Source of the DNA: UBA2256 sp964453055 | GTDB taxonomy: Bacteria > Spirochaetota > Spirochaetia > Treponematales > Rectinemataceae | Assembly: GCA_964453055.1 (NCBI GenBank) | Contig: CAYVOD010000001.1 | Location: forward strand, 35,081-99,080 | DNA length: 64,000 nt | Direction: 5' to 3' | In this document: positions 41,757 to 50,049 of the stretch, in pieces | How positions within the stretch are numbered: position 1 is the stretch's first letter | How the letters are laid out: each line of letters opens with the position of its first letter | The notes under the pieces: generated by a model | The model's input: only the letters and a program-made list of their open reading frames with translations | The model's database searches: none | Told to the model about the DNA's origin: nothing | Position numbers and translations under genes: made by a program

Positions 41757-43547
41757 ATGTACGCTCTGGAAGAAATGACCTTGGTGGAACTAGTCGAAAA
41801 GGGTGCTAAGCACTACGGGGAAAGGCCGGCCTTGAGCATGTTCGGAGGCGACAGCCTTAGCTACGCCGGCCTTGATAAAGCCTCAGCCGCCTTCTCCCAA
41901 AAGCTGCTCTCCTATGGGGTCGAGGATGGAGACAAGGTCGCCCTGCTCGCGGAAAACTCCCAGCTCTGGGCGATAGCCTACTTCGCGATACTGCGGGCCG
42001 GAGCGATAGCGGTGCCGATACTGGTGGATTTCCATCCGGAGCAAATCGCCAATATCCTTAAGCACTCGCAAGCCAAGGCTGTGATCTGCTCGGACAAGCT
42101 GGAACCTAAGCTGAAACCCTCCCACGGAAGCCTGGCGATCGTCGGCATCGCCGAGGGGAATCTTAAGCGAAAAGGCCCGCCCCAGGAAAAAGCCCATGGC
42201 GAAACCCTGGACAAGACAGGGACCAAGGTGTCGGGCAGGTCTTCGCCAGTGGATGCGAAAAAACCTAGTACTCCCTTCAGGCCGTCTAGCGACGATCTAG
42301 CGATGATAATCTACACTTCCGGCACGACTGGCAGCTCCAAAGGGGTAATGCTGAGCCATAAGAATGTCCTATCCAACGCCCTGGCCTGCCGTTCGATCAT
42401 CATCCTTCACCGCACCGACCGAGTGCTGTCCATACTCCCGCTGGCCCATACCTACGAATTCACCATAGGCTTCATCATCCCTCTTCTGGCCGGTTCCCAC
42501 ATTCATTACCTGGATAGGCCGCCCTCGGCGACTGTGCTTCTCCCGGCGCTTAAGGCCATCAGGCCGACGATTATGCTTTCCGTTCCGCTGGTCATCGAAA
42601 AAATCTATCGTTCCAGCATAAAGCCGACCCTGGAAGGGATGAAGCTGTATTCGAACAAATTCTTCAAGCCGCTTTTGATCCGGTTCGCCGGAATAAAACT
42701 GAAAATAACCTTCGGCGGCAGAATCCGCTTCTTCGGCGTAGGAGGGGCTCCCCTGTCCGCGGAGGTGGAGATATTCCTCAAAAAAGCGAAATTCCCCTAC
42801 GCCATAGGGTATGGGCTCACCGAATGCTCCCCGCTCCTGGCCGGCTGTGCCCCTAGCAGGACCTTCATCCGATCCACAGGGCCGGCACTCAAAGGCGTGC
42901 AATTGAGAATCGCCGATCCTAATCCTTCCACGGGAGAAGGGGAGATCCAGGCTAAGGGAGACAACATTTTCAAGGGTTATTACCTGGACGATGAAAAAAC
43001 CGCCGAAGCCTTCACCGAGGACGGATGGTTCAGGACCGGAGATCTCGGCTTCGTGGACAAGAAGAAGCGCGTCTTTGTCCGCGGCCGGATAAAGACAATG
43101 ATACTGGGAGCTTCGGGAGAGAATATCTACCCAGAAGAAATCGAAGCAGTCCTGAACCAGTCGCCCTATGTCATGGAATCCCTCGTGGTGGAGGGAGATA
43201 CCGGTTTAACCGCCTTTGTCTATCTCAAAAGCGAGGTCCTGGAAAACCTTGGGGCGAGAATCCAGGACGGCCTGGACGCGGCGGGCGAACTTTCCTCCAG
43301 GCTCGGAACGGCCATCGCCAACGCTGAAAAGAGCGTCGCGAGCAGCCTTGGACACGCCTTCGAGGACGCTGAAAAGAAAATATCCCAGCTGCTGGAGGGA
43401 ATTCGAAAGGAAACGAACACGAAGCTGTCTTCATTTTCGAAGATCAACAACATAAAGTTGCAGGAGCAGCCCTTCGAAAAAACCCCCACACAGAAGATCA
43501 AGCGATTTCTCTATTCCAAGCAGGGAGAGAGCGAAAAGAAGGACTGA
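41757..43547 (+). CDS. AMP-forming long-chain acyl-CoA synthetase family protein
   Basis: This 596-residue ANL-family enzyme activates a carboxylic acid through an acyl-adenylate. The AMP-binding motif 'IIYTSGTTGSSKGVMLSHKN' (A3) lies near residue 185, 'GYGLTECSPLL' (A5) near 356, 'WFRTGDLGFVDKKKRVFVRGRIKTMI' (A7-A8) near 424-450 and 'ENIYPEEIE' after it; the A10 Lys lies in 'TPTQKIKRFLY'. A region of about 80 residues rich in Ala, Glu and Lys (near 495-575) is inserted before that last motif and is probably a coiled coil. Fatty acids are the likely substrate, but an acyl-ACP role is possible. AGGAGG precedes the ATG by 4 nt. Confidence 0.88.
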   Translation: MYALEEMTLVELVEKGAKHYGERPALSMFGGDSLSYAGLDKASAAFSQKLLSYGVEDGDKVALLAENSQLWAIAYFAILRAGAIAVPILVDFHPEQIANILKHSQAKAVICSDKLEPKLKPSHGSLAIVGIAEGNLKRKGPPQEKAHGETLDKTGTKVSGRSSPVDAKKPSTPFRPSSDDLAMIIYTSGTTGSSKGVMLSHKNVLSNALACRSIIILHRTDRVLSILPLAHTYEFTIGFIIPLLAGSHIHYLDRPPSATVLLPALKAIRPTIMLSVPLVIEKIYRSSIKPTLEGMKLYSNKFFKPLLIRFAGIKLKITFGGRIRFFGVGGAPLSAEVEIFLKKAKFPYAIGYGLTECSPLLAGCAPSRTFIRSTGPALKGVQLRIADPNPSTGEGEIQAKGDNIFKGYYLDDEKTAEAFTEDGWFRTGDLGFVDKKKRVFVRGRIKTMILGASGENIYPEEIEAVLNQSPYVMESLVVEGDTGLTAFVYLKSEVLENLGARIQDGLDAAGELSSRLGTAIANAEKSVASSLGHAFEDAEKKISQLLEGIRKETNTKLSSFSKINNIKLQEQPFEKTPTQKIKRFLYSKQGESEKKD

Positions 43548-43607
43548 CATCCAGGCCGCGGCTGCTGGTGCAGCTGCTGACTTGGACTGCGGTTATCCAG
43601 GGCTGCG

Positions 43608-43649
43608 GAGAACATAAAAAAGGGGCTGTCCGGCAAACGGGCAGCCCTT
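43608..43649 (-). terminator. Rho-independent terminator of the gcv operon
   Basis: A 12-bp stem with G-T pairs (43621-43632 with 43638-43649) and 5-nt loop, followed on the minus strand by TTTTTTATG. It lies 19 nt after the gcvPB stop. Its sequence resembles the terminator at 801-836 (GGGGCTGYCCGG). Confidence 0.85.
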
Positions 43650-43668
43650 CGCTTTATAGTGTACGCAT

Positions 43669-45102
43669 TTATCCTCTAAAACAGAGCACCGGGCTGCGCG
43701 CCGCGGCCACCTCGTCCAGCCTGCCTACTGGAGTCGTCCCGGGAGCGGCATGGAGCAGCTCCGGGTTGGTCCTCGCTTCGGCGGCTATGGACAGCATGGC
43801 ATCCACGAAACTGTCCAGGGTTTTCTTGCTCTCGGTCTCCGTAGGCTCGATCATCAGCGCCTCGGGCACAATGAGGGGGAAGTAGATGGTGGGCGGATGG
43901 AAGCCGTAATCGATCAGGCGCTTCGCGATGTCCAGGGTCCGTATCCCTGGAGCGACATCGCCCATGGCCACGAACTCATGCATGCATGGCCTTGTGTACT
44001 TGAGCTTGAAGGTTTTCTCCAGCCTGGCCCTTAGGTAGTTGGCGTTGAGGACGGAGTTTTCCGCCACGCGACACAGACCTTCGGCTCCCTGCATCCTGAC
44101 ATAGCAGTAGGCGCGGACCAGGACGCCGAAGTTGCCGTAGAAGGCCTTGAGCCTGCCGATGCTCTTCTCGGGCATGACCAGCTCGTACTTTCCCGCACTT
44201 CGACCCGCGATCGGGCCTGGAAGGAAGGGAGCCAACTCCCTGACCGCCGCCACCATGCCCGCGCCGGGCCCTCCTCCTCCGTGGGGCGTGGAAAAGGTCT
44301 TGTGCAGGTTGAAATGCATAACATCGATACCGCTCTTGCCAGGCTGGAATACTCCGGTAAGGGCGTTCATGTTCGCCCCGTCCCCGTACACCAGGCCGCC
44401 CGCCTCATGCACCATGGAGGCGATCTTCGTAATATTCCGCTCAAAAAGGCCGAGGGTGTTGGGATTGGTGATCATGATGCCGGCGACGCTGTCATCCAGA
44501 GCCGCCTCAAGGGCTTTAAGGTCGATGTTACCGTCCTTGCCCGAGGGTATTGTCTGTGTGCTGAAGCCGGCCATGGTGCAGGAAGCGGGATTAGTCCCGT
44601 GGGCGGAGTCGGGGATGAGCATCTTCGTGCGCCGTCCCTCTCCCCTGGCCTTTAGGCAATCCCGGATCATGAGAACTCCGGCCAATTCGCCATGGGCTCC
44701 CGCCGCGGGCTGAAGCGAGACGGCGGCGAAACCGCCGATCTCTGCTAGGCTGTTCTGCAACTTGTAAAGCAGCTCCAGCGCACCCTGTGTCTCGGAATCC
44801 CCGGCCAGGGGGTGGGCGTTCTTCCATCCCGGCTCGGCTGCGGCCGCCTCGTTCGCCTTGGGATTGTATTTCATGGTGCAGGATCCAAGGGGGTAGAAAT
44901 GTGTATCGATAGAGTAGTTTTTCTGCGAGAGCCTGGTGAAATGCCTGACTACCGTAAGCTCGTCCAGCTCTGGCAGGTCGAGGCTTGGGCGGATCAAATT
45001 CTTAGGAAGTTCCGCGGTGGGGACATCGGAGCGGGGCAACGAACAGCCCACAAGCCCTGGTCGCGATAGCTCGAATACGAGAGGTTCGGGGCTCAGATTC
45101 AT
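43669..45102 (-). CDS. gcvPB: Glycine dehydrogenase (decarboxylating) subunit 2
   Basis: This is the PLP-binding half of the split P-protein, which decarboxylates glycine and passes the aminomethyl group to lipoyl-GcvH. In 477 residues, 'HFNLHKTFSTPHGGGGPGAG' (near residues 258-277) holds the PLP lysine, and 'FYPLGSCTMKYNPK', 'DSAHGTNPAS' and 'MITNPNTLGLFE' are family signatures. Length matches the subunit-2 type. Its start overlaps the end of gcvPA by 4 bases, which fits coupled translation of two subunits of one enzyme. It ends the operon; a terminator follows. Confidence 0.96.
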   Translation of the reverse strand: MNLSPEPLVFELSRPGLVGCSLPRSDVPTAELPKNLIRPSLDLPELDELTVVRHFTRLSQKNYSIDTHFYPLGSCTMKYNPKANEAAAAEPGWKNAHPLAGDSETQGALELLYKLQNSLAEIGGFAAVSLQPAAGAHGELAGVLMIRDCLKARGEGRRTKMLIPDSAHGTNPASCTMAGFSTQTIPSGKDGNIDLKALEAALDDSVAGIMITNPNTLGLFERNITKIASMVHEAGGLVYGDGANMNALTGVFQPGKSGIDVMHFNLHKTFSTPHGGGGPGAGMVAAVRELAPFLPGPIAGRSAGKYELVMPEKSIGRLKAFYGNFGVLVRAYCYVRMQGAEGLCRVAENSVLNANYLRARLEKTFKLKYTRPCMHEFVAMGDVAPGIRTLDIAKRLIDYGFHPPTIYFPLIVPEALMIEPTETESKKTLDSFVDAMLSIAAEARTNPELLHAAPGTTPVGRLDEVAAARSPVLCFRG

Positions 45103-46418
45103 AGCGCGGCCTCCTTGAGCGCGGCGACCAGGCGATCGATTTCCGTCTTGTCGTTCATTTCGGTAACGCAGACCAGGAGTTCCTTCTGTCTAGCGGAATC
45201 ATAGCGGGACAAGGCGAGTCCAGGCATGATCTTTCGCCTGGCGAGCTCGTCCACGATGCGCTGGGCCGGAATGGGGGTGGAGACTAGGAATTCCTTGAAG
45301 AAGCTTCGATTTTGAATTTTGAAGCCTTTGAGGCTGTTGATTAGCGAAGCCGCGTAATGGGCCTTGTCGTAGCAGAGCGAGGCGACCTGCCGCATTCCCC
45401 CGTCGCCCAGGGCGGCCATGTAAATGCAGGATTGCAGCATCACCAGTCCTTGGTTGGAGCAAATGTTGGAAACAGCCTTCTCCCTGCGAATATGCTGTTC
45501 CCGGGCTGTGAGAGTGAGCACGAAGCCCCGGCGGCCATCGTGGTCCTTGGCTTCCCCCACGATGCGCCCGGGCATCCTGCGCATGAGTTTTTCCGTCGCC
45601 CCCATCATGCCCAGCCCGGGACCGCCGAAGTTCATGGGATTGCCCAGGCTCTGGCCCTCGGCGACCACGATATCGGCGCCCTGGGCGCCGGGGCTCTCGA
45701 GGATGGCGCACATCAGCGGATCGGCATGGACGATGAAAAGCGCGCCGGCTTCGTGAGCCAGCTGGGCGGCCGCCCGGAGCCCGTAGAGCTCGCCTGAGAA
45801 ACAAGGATAGCCCGCTATGAGGCAGGCGCAGCGCGCATCCACATCCGCTTCTTCGGGAGCCCCCCGGTACTCGGCGAATTCCACGTCGAATGAGGAAAAA
45901 TAGGTTTTGAGCACCGCTTTATATTCGGGGTGCAGGTCCTCGGGCAGGAGAATCCTGTTTCTAACCTCATCCAGCTTCCAGGCCATGAGCGCCGCCTCGG
46001 CCAGGGCGGTGGCTCCGTCGTAATGGGAGGCGTTGACCACCGAGACGCCGAAGAGCCTTGCGGCCATGCTCTGATATTCAAAGATAGCCTGCAGCGTGCC
46101 CTGGGAAACCTCGGGCTGATAAGGCGTATAGGCGGTCAGGAACTCTCCCCTGGAAGCGAGGGCGGGCACGAGGGCCGGGATGAAGTGATTGTAGATCCCC
46201 GCGCCCAAGAACCAGGAAACCTTATCGGCACCGCGGTTTTTCGCGGCCATCGCCCCGATCTCCCTGAGCGCTTCCTGTTCGGAGAGAGCCTGTGGAAGCT
46301 TCAACTTCGGGAAGCGTCTCCTGGCGGGCACGTCCGTGAAAAGCTCTTCGACGCTTTTCTTTCCTATCGCCCGGAGCATTTCCTCCCGGTCGGATTCCGC
46401 GTTGGGAATGAAGGGCAC
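45099..46418 (-). CDS. gcvPA: Glycine dehydrogenase (decarboxylating) subunit 1
   Basis: The non-PLP half of the split P-protein, 439 residues. It opens 'MPFIPNAESDREEML' and shows 'FLGAGIYNHFIPALVPALASRGEFLTAYTPYQPEVSQGTLQAIFEYQ' in parts near residues 70-115, then 'SHYDGATALAEAALMAW' and 'NFGGPGLGMMG', all typical of subunit 1. It lies 3 nt after gcvH and overlaps gcvPB. The split form occurs in many anaerobes, Firmicutes, archaea and some spirochaetes, while many Proteobacteria have a fused GcvP. Confidence 0.96.
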   Translation of the reverse strand: MPFIPNAESDREEMLRAIGKKSVEELFTDVPARRRFPKLKLPQALSEQEALREIGAMAAKNRGADKVSWFLGAGIYNHFIPALVPALASRGEFLTAYTPYQPEVSQGTLQAIFEYQSMAARLFGVSVVNASHYDGATALAEAALMAWKLDEVRNRILLPEDLHPEYKAVLKTYFSSFDVEFAEYRGAPEEADVDARCACLIAGYPCFSGELYGLRAAAQLAHEAGALFIVHADPLMCAILESPGAQGADIVVAEGQSLGNPMNFGGPGLGMMGATEKLMRRMPGRIVGEAKDHDGRRGFVLTLTAREQHIRREKAVSNICSNQGLVMLQSCIYMAALGDGGMRQVASLCYDKAHYAASLINSLKGFKIQNRSFFKEFLVSTPIPAQRIVDELARRKIMPGLALSRYDSARQKELLVCVTEMNDKTEIDRLVAALKEAAL

Positions 46419-46421
46419 GGT

Positions 46422-46805
46422 TTATTCCTCCCCCACCTGGGAAGCGTAGGTCTTGGCGTCCAGGAGCGAGTCCAGGTCTTTCAGCGAATCTGGCTTTATC
46501 TTGATCATCCAGCCGCCGGAGTAAGGCTCTCGGTTTACCAGGGCAGGATCGGCCTGGAGTCCGGTGTTGACTTCCGCGATGCTGCCGCTCAAGGGCATGT
46601 AAAGATCGCTGGCGGCCTTTACCGATTCGATGGTGCCGAACACCTGGCCCTTATCCAGTTTTTTCCCAGTATCCTTCAGCTCGACGAACACGATATCGCC
46701 CAGTTCATCCTGGGCATGATCCGAAATACCCACCACCACCAGATCGCCTTCCAGCCTTGCGTACTCGTGGGATTGGGCATATCTCGCCTTTGCATCGACG
46801 CTCAT
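46422..46805 (-). CDS. gcvH: Glycine cleavage system H protein
   Basis: GcvH carries the lipoyl arm that moves the aminomethyl group between P, T and L proteins. The 127-residue protein has the lipoylation site Lys in 'IESVKAASDLYMPLSG' (near residue 63), 'HEYARLEGDLVVVGISDHAQDELGDIVFVELKDTG' in parts near 13-47 and 'GGWMIKIKP' near the end. Length is standard. It lies 22 nt after gcvT, with AAGGAG before the ATG. No lipoyl-synthesis gene or lpd is in this window. Confidence 0.97.
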   Translation of the reverse strand: MSVDAKARYAQSHEYARLEGDLVVVGISDHAQDELGDIVFVELKDTGKKLDKGQVFGTIESVKAASDLYMPLSGSIAEVNTGLQADPALVNREPYSGGWMIKIKPDSLKDLDSLLDAKTYASQVGEE

Positions 46806-46827
46806 GGATTTCTCCTTTTAATGGTGA

Positions 46828-47925
46828 TCACCGCCGATAGGCGGGAGTATAAAGTGGCCGCTTAACGACCATCGCATCCTTGGGTTGTCCGCGGATGATG
46901 ACCTTGAGTGCGTTGCCCGGCTTTGCCAGGGCTGGCTCCACGAAGGCGTTGGCCGCGTACTTTTTGACGCTCGGGCAGAACATTCCCGCCACGCAGCTGC
47001 CCACCCTCCTGCCCTGGGGATCCGCGACCTCGTAACCTTCCCGAGGGACGCCGCCCGAGACTTCGAGACCTACGAGTTTCCGAGCGAGTCCCCGGGCCGC
47101 TATCGCCTCCAGGGCGTCCCTGCCGATAAATTCCTTGCTTAAATCGCAGGCCCATTTAAAGCCCGCTTCCAGGGCGTTTATGGACGGGCTGATCTCATGT
47201 CCGTGAAGGGGCATTCCGGCTTCGAAACGGAGGCTATCCCTGGCGGCGAGTCCTATCGCCTTCGTCTCGATCCCCAGCTCGATTCCTTTTCCTAATAGGA
47301 ACTCCCAAAGGAAAAGAGCCTTTTCGGCCGGGAAAAACAGTTCCCCGCCGTCCTCGCCGGTATAGCCGGTCCGGCCGAAGAGGATAGGAACGCCGCCGAT
47401 CTCCGTCTTGCACCAGCCGAAGCGCTCAGCCGCCGAAACCGGCGTCGTTGCCAAGGCATCGAGCAGTTCTATAGCCCTAGGTCCCTGCACCGCGATCATG
47501 TAGGTCTCGTCGGATTTGTCCTCGATCTTTACACCTTCAGGGGCTTTGGACATGAACCAGGCAAGGTCGGTTTCGCGGTTTGAGGCGTTGACCACGATCC
47601 ACCAGGAGTCGGGCAAGCGGTAAACGAAGAGATCATCCAATACGCAGCCATCTTCGTTCAGAAGAAGGGAATAGCGGGACATGTGAACTTTCAGGTCCGA
47701 AACCTTGGCGCTCACCATATGCGAAACGAAGGAGTCGGCGCCTTGGCCTGAAATCTCGAACTGCCCCATGTGATCGATATCGAAGAGCCCGACGGATCGC
47801 CGGGTTATCCCATGCTCCTCGACCGCTCCTGTGGGATAGGAGATGGGCATATCATAACCGGCGAAGCCGGCCATTTTCGCTCCGTGCTCGATATGCCAGT
47901 CATGCAGCGCTGTCGTGTACGTAAT
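46828..47925 (-). CDS. gcvT: Aminomethyltransferase (glycine cleavage T protein), apparent ATT start
   Basis: GcvT transfers the methylene group from lipoyl-GcvH to tetrahydrofolate. 'AGFAGYDMPISYPTG', 'FDIDHMGQFEISG', 'GYTGEDGGELFFPA' and 'AARDSLRFEAGMPLHGHEI' are family signatures. The first usual start codon is ATG 47874, but the frame before it encodes TTALHDWHIEHGAK, which matches the conserved opening of GcvT proteins. No ATG, GTG or TTG lies between that stretch and the stop at 47961. AGGAGG (47933-47928) sits just before ATT (47925), and the predicted transcript starts near 47951. I therefore extend the gene to ATT 47925; an ACG one codon later, or a base error, are alternatives. If only canonical starts are allowed, the gene begins at 47874. 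Confidence 0.9.
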   Translation of the reverse strand: MTYTTALHDWHIEHGAKMAGFAGYDMPISYPTGAVEEHGITRRSVGLFDIDHMGQFEISGQGADSFVSHMVSAKVSDLKVHMSRYSLLLNEDGCVLDDLFVYRLPDSWWIVVNASNRETDLAWFMSKAPEGVKIEDKSDETYMIAVQGPRAIELLDALATTPVSAAERFGWCKTEIGGVPILFGRTGYTGEDGGELFFPAEKALFLWEFLLGKGIELGIETKAIGLAARDSLRFEAGMPLHGHEISPSINALEAGFKWACDLSKEFIGRDALEAIAARGLARKLVGLEVSGGVPREGYEVADPQGRRVGSCVAGMFCPSVKKYAANAFVEPALAKPGNALKVIIRGQPKDAMVVKRPLYTPAYRR

Positions 47926-47957
47926 GGCCTCCTGGAAAGGGTATCGGGAACGACTCG

Positions 47958-47986
47958 ATTATAGCATCGCATCCCGATGTCCGCAA
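47958..47986 (-). promoter_or_regulatory. gcv operon promoter
   Basis: Minus strand TTGCGG (47986-47981), 17-bp spacer, TATAAT (47963-47958). The predicted start near 47951 leaves about 26 nt to ATT 47925, too little for a glycine riboswitch. Confidence 0.65.
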
Positions 47987-48078
47987 CGAACCCCATATTT
48001 CCAAGGGAACCGGGACTTGTCCGCATTGAGGGCAAGCGCTTGGAAAACGCAGAACCGCCTGCTGACGGCCGGCCTGGC

Positions 48079-48852
48079 TTACAGGGAAGCCCTGGAGAGC
48101 GGCTTGCCGATGTATACGCCTTCGCCGCCCAGATAGTCTTTTTTCTGGCCTTCGATGATTATCTGGACATCCTGCACCGAAGAAAAGGAGGTGGCGGTAA
48201 ACACGATCTGCCTGAGTTGGGCGATGAATCCTTCGGTCCCGTAGTGATTGTACATGAAGGTTTCGCTCAAATCGATGAAAGCGGTGTTGCCCCTCATCAC
48301 GATCCCGAGAAGTTTCGTTCCCCTGGGAATCAAGGAGACCAGGCCGCTTCTGATCTCTCCTTCGCTAGGGCCGGCCAGGAGGGCCCCGATCGCGTCGGTG
48401 AGCGGCGAATCGCTCACTGGTATGCTCCGTTTGACTTCGTGGCGGGAAATTTGTCCATCCTCGCCTATACGCACGAAATACAAGCTGCTTTGTCTCGTGG
48501 CCGGCTGAGCCGGTTGGGTAGTCTGAACCGGCTGGGTGGTAGTCGAGCTACCCTCTTCGCGCTCGTTGTCGGGCCCAGTGGTTTCCTTCTCGGCGGGAAT
48601 GGGAGTTGGTTCTTCGTTTTCAGGGGATTTTCCTTGGGTCGTAGTCGTTATACCCTGGGGCGAAACCGGCTGGGCCTCCTGTTTGACATTTTTCTCCCTC
48701 ACTATATCGAGAAAGCGAGTCTTCTCTAATATTCCTTTTATGTCTGGAAGCTTGATGAGGAATATTATTGCGATAATTATCAAGCCGATGAGGAGTATGA
48801 GGCAGCCGGGGTTGCCGCTGGAGGCTTTTTTTCGCTTTTTATGGGAAGCCAT
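48079..48852 (-). CDS. GerMN-domain membrane-anchored protein
   Basis: The 257-residue protein has a basic N-terminus, one membrane helix (about 17-34), a Thr/Pro/Glu-rich linker (about 55-120) and a C-terminal GerMN domain: 'SPLTDAIGALLAGPSEGEIRSGLVSLIPRGTKLLGI' (in parts, near 150-185), 'AFIDLSETF', 'LRQIVFTATSFSSVQDVQIIIEG'. GerMN domains occur outside spore formers in envelope proteins of unknown function. No Shine-Dalgarno is seen; a promoter with TTGACC and TAGTAT ends 8 nt before the ATG. It follows the metallophosphoesterase gene by 33 nt. Confidence 0.85.
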   Translation of the reverse strand: MASHKKRKKASSGNPGCLILLIGLIIIAIIFLIKLPDIKGILEKTRFLDIVREKNVKQEAQPVSPQGITTTTQGKSPENEEPTPIPAEKETTGPDNEREEGSSTTTQPVQTTQPAQPATRQSSLYFVRIGEDGQISRHEVKRSIPVSDSPLTDAIGALLAGPSEGEIRSGLVSLIPRGTKLLGIVMRGNTAFIDLSETFMYNHYGTEGFIAQLRQIVFTATSFSSVQDVQIIIEGQKKDYLGGEGVYIGKPLSRASL

Positions 48853-48860
48853 GGCTAAAA

Positions 48861-48889
48861 ATACTAGTGCCGCGCCCCCGAAGGGTCAA
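48861..48889 (-). promoter_or_regulatory. Promoter directly before the GerMN gene
   Basis: Minus strand TTGACC (48889-48884), 17-bp spacer, TAGTAT (48866-48861), 8 nt to the ATG at 48852. The -35 overlaps the stop codon of the upstream gene. Confidence 0.55.
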
Positions 48890-50025
48890 GCCCGAGGATC
48901 GCCTCCGAGGCCGCGGACCTCGCGGTTTTCGCGATCAAGGCCTTTTAGGGGAGGCAGGTTCGCGATATCGCGCAGGATGCCGTTCTCTTCATCCAGCTCG
49001 ACGATTGAAAACCTCGGTATCCCGATGGCTTCGTCTTCCCTCACTAGCGCTGCCTGGCTTCGCGCGGGATTGTGGATCTGGACGAGCCTTCCTCCAGCCC
49101 TGAGGGCGTAGCTTCCCTCCACGGGCCGATGACCCGAGATCCAGCGCGATGCGGCGGGAAAAGGACATGAAGGAAGGAGGGAAGCGAGGCTCCTTTCCGC
49201 CGCCCGGGGCAGGGCTTCCCCGTTCCCCGTCCAGATCAGCGCCCTCACGAGGCGCGGGTTTTTCCTGTACTCCAGGAGCTCCCCGTACCCGACGGGAACC
49301 GCCGGCTCGGAGTGGCTCGCGCAGAAGCACCTGCCCCGGGCGGCGAGGGGCAGCGAAAGCTCATAGCGCCGGAGCAGAGCGAGCCCCTCATGGCCGTAAC
49401 GCAGCTTTAGCCATTGGGCTCCCATGGAACCCTCCTGGGCGTACTTATAGAATTGCAGGTCCCCGTCCTCCCCGCTGTTGCCCAGATTGTCGTGGTTTCC
49501 CTTCAGGCAATGAAAGCCGTCTCCCAATAATACTTTCGCTCTCATGACCAAAGCCAAGGCGCCCAGGGAAAGCCGCATCTCTTCTTCCATGAAGGGGTTG
49601 AGAACGCCTTTAGGACCGGGATCGTCAATCATTGACTGGGCTGCAAGGGACCAGCGCCGCGCCGCGAGGGCTCCCTCGCTGTGCGGGATGTCGCCGAGGC
49701 AGAGAAGGTTTAACATGCGCCGCTGGATCAACGCTAATACAGAAAGTCCAGAAAATTCTTCTATCCGGGCGCGCAATACTCCCAAAAGGAATCTGGCCCT
49801 CCCGTGGAGGTCCGGAACTACCAGGGTCAAAGGGCGATCGATCTGGATCAAGCCTCCCGGCCTGCCGTCGGCCGACCTAGGCCTGATCGCCGCCGGTTCA
49901 GATTTTATGGCCGCTATCGCGGCCTCCGCCAGAGCGAAGATCCTCTTCGGATCCGGAACATCGGGGGAATCCGCCAAGGATCCAAGATCCTTGATGATGG
50001 ATTCGGAGCCTTCAGGGAAATCCAT
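48886..50025 (-). CDS. Calcineurin-like metallophosphoesterase
   Basis: The 379-residue protein contains the five blocks of a binuclear metallophosphoesterase: 'VVPDLHGRARF' (Asp-x-His, near residue 70), 'LCLGDIPHSEG' (Gly-Asp, near 108), 'LKGNHDNLGN' (Gly-Asn-His-Asp, near 172), 'CASHSEP' and 'ISGHRPVEG'. It should hydrolyse a phosphoester in the cytoplasm; no signal peptide is present. Substrate unknown. Start codon ATG 50025 with AGGA 5 nt upstream. The downstream end carries the -35 of the GerMN gene. A TPR gene lies 24 nt upstream on the same strand, so they may be co-transcribed. Confidence 0.88.
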   Translation of the reverse strand: MDFPEGSESIIKDLGSLADSPDVPDPKRIFALAEAAIAAIKSEPAAIRPRSADGRPGGLIQIDRPLTLVVPDLHGRARFLLGVLRARIEEFSGLSVLALIQRRMLNLLCLGDIPHSEGALAARRWSLAAQSMIDDPGPKGVLNPFMEEEMRLSLGALALVMRAKVLLGDGFHCLKGNHDNLGNSGEDGDLQFYKYAQEGSMGAQWLKLRYGHEGLALLRRYELSLPLAARGRCFCASHSEPAVPVGYGELLEYRKNPRLVRALIWTGNGEALPRAAERSLASLLPSCPFPAASRWISGHRPVEGSYALRAGGRLVQIHNPARSQAALVREDEAIGIPRFSIVELDEENGILRDIANLPPLKGLDRENREVRGLGGDPRA

Positions 50026-50049
50026 AGCATCCTACCCCCTGATGATCTC

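Noticed and set aside
47926..48078. Glycine riboswitch upstream of gcvT
   Set aside because: A good promoter at 47958-47986 leaves only about 26 nt of leader, and I see no tandem glycine-aptamer pattern.
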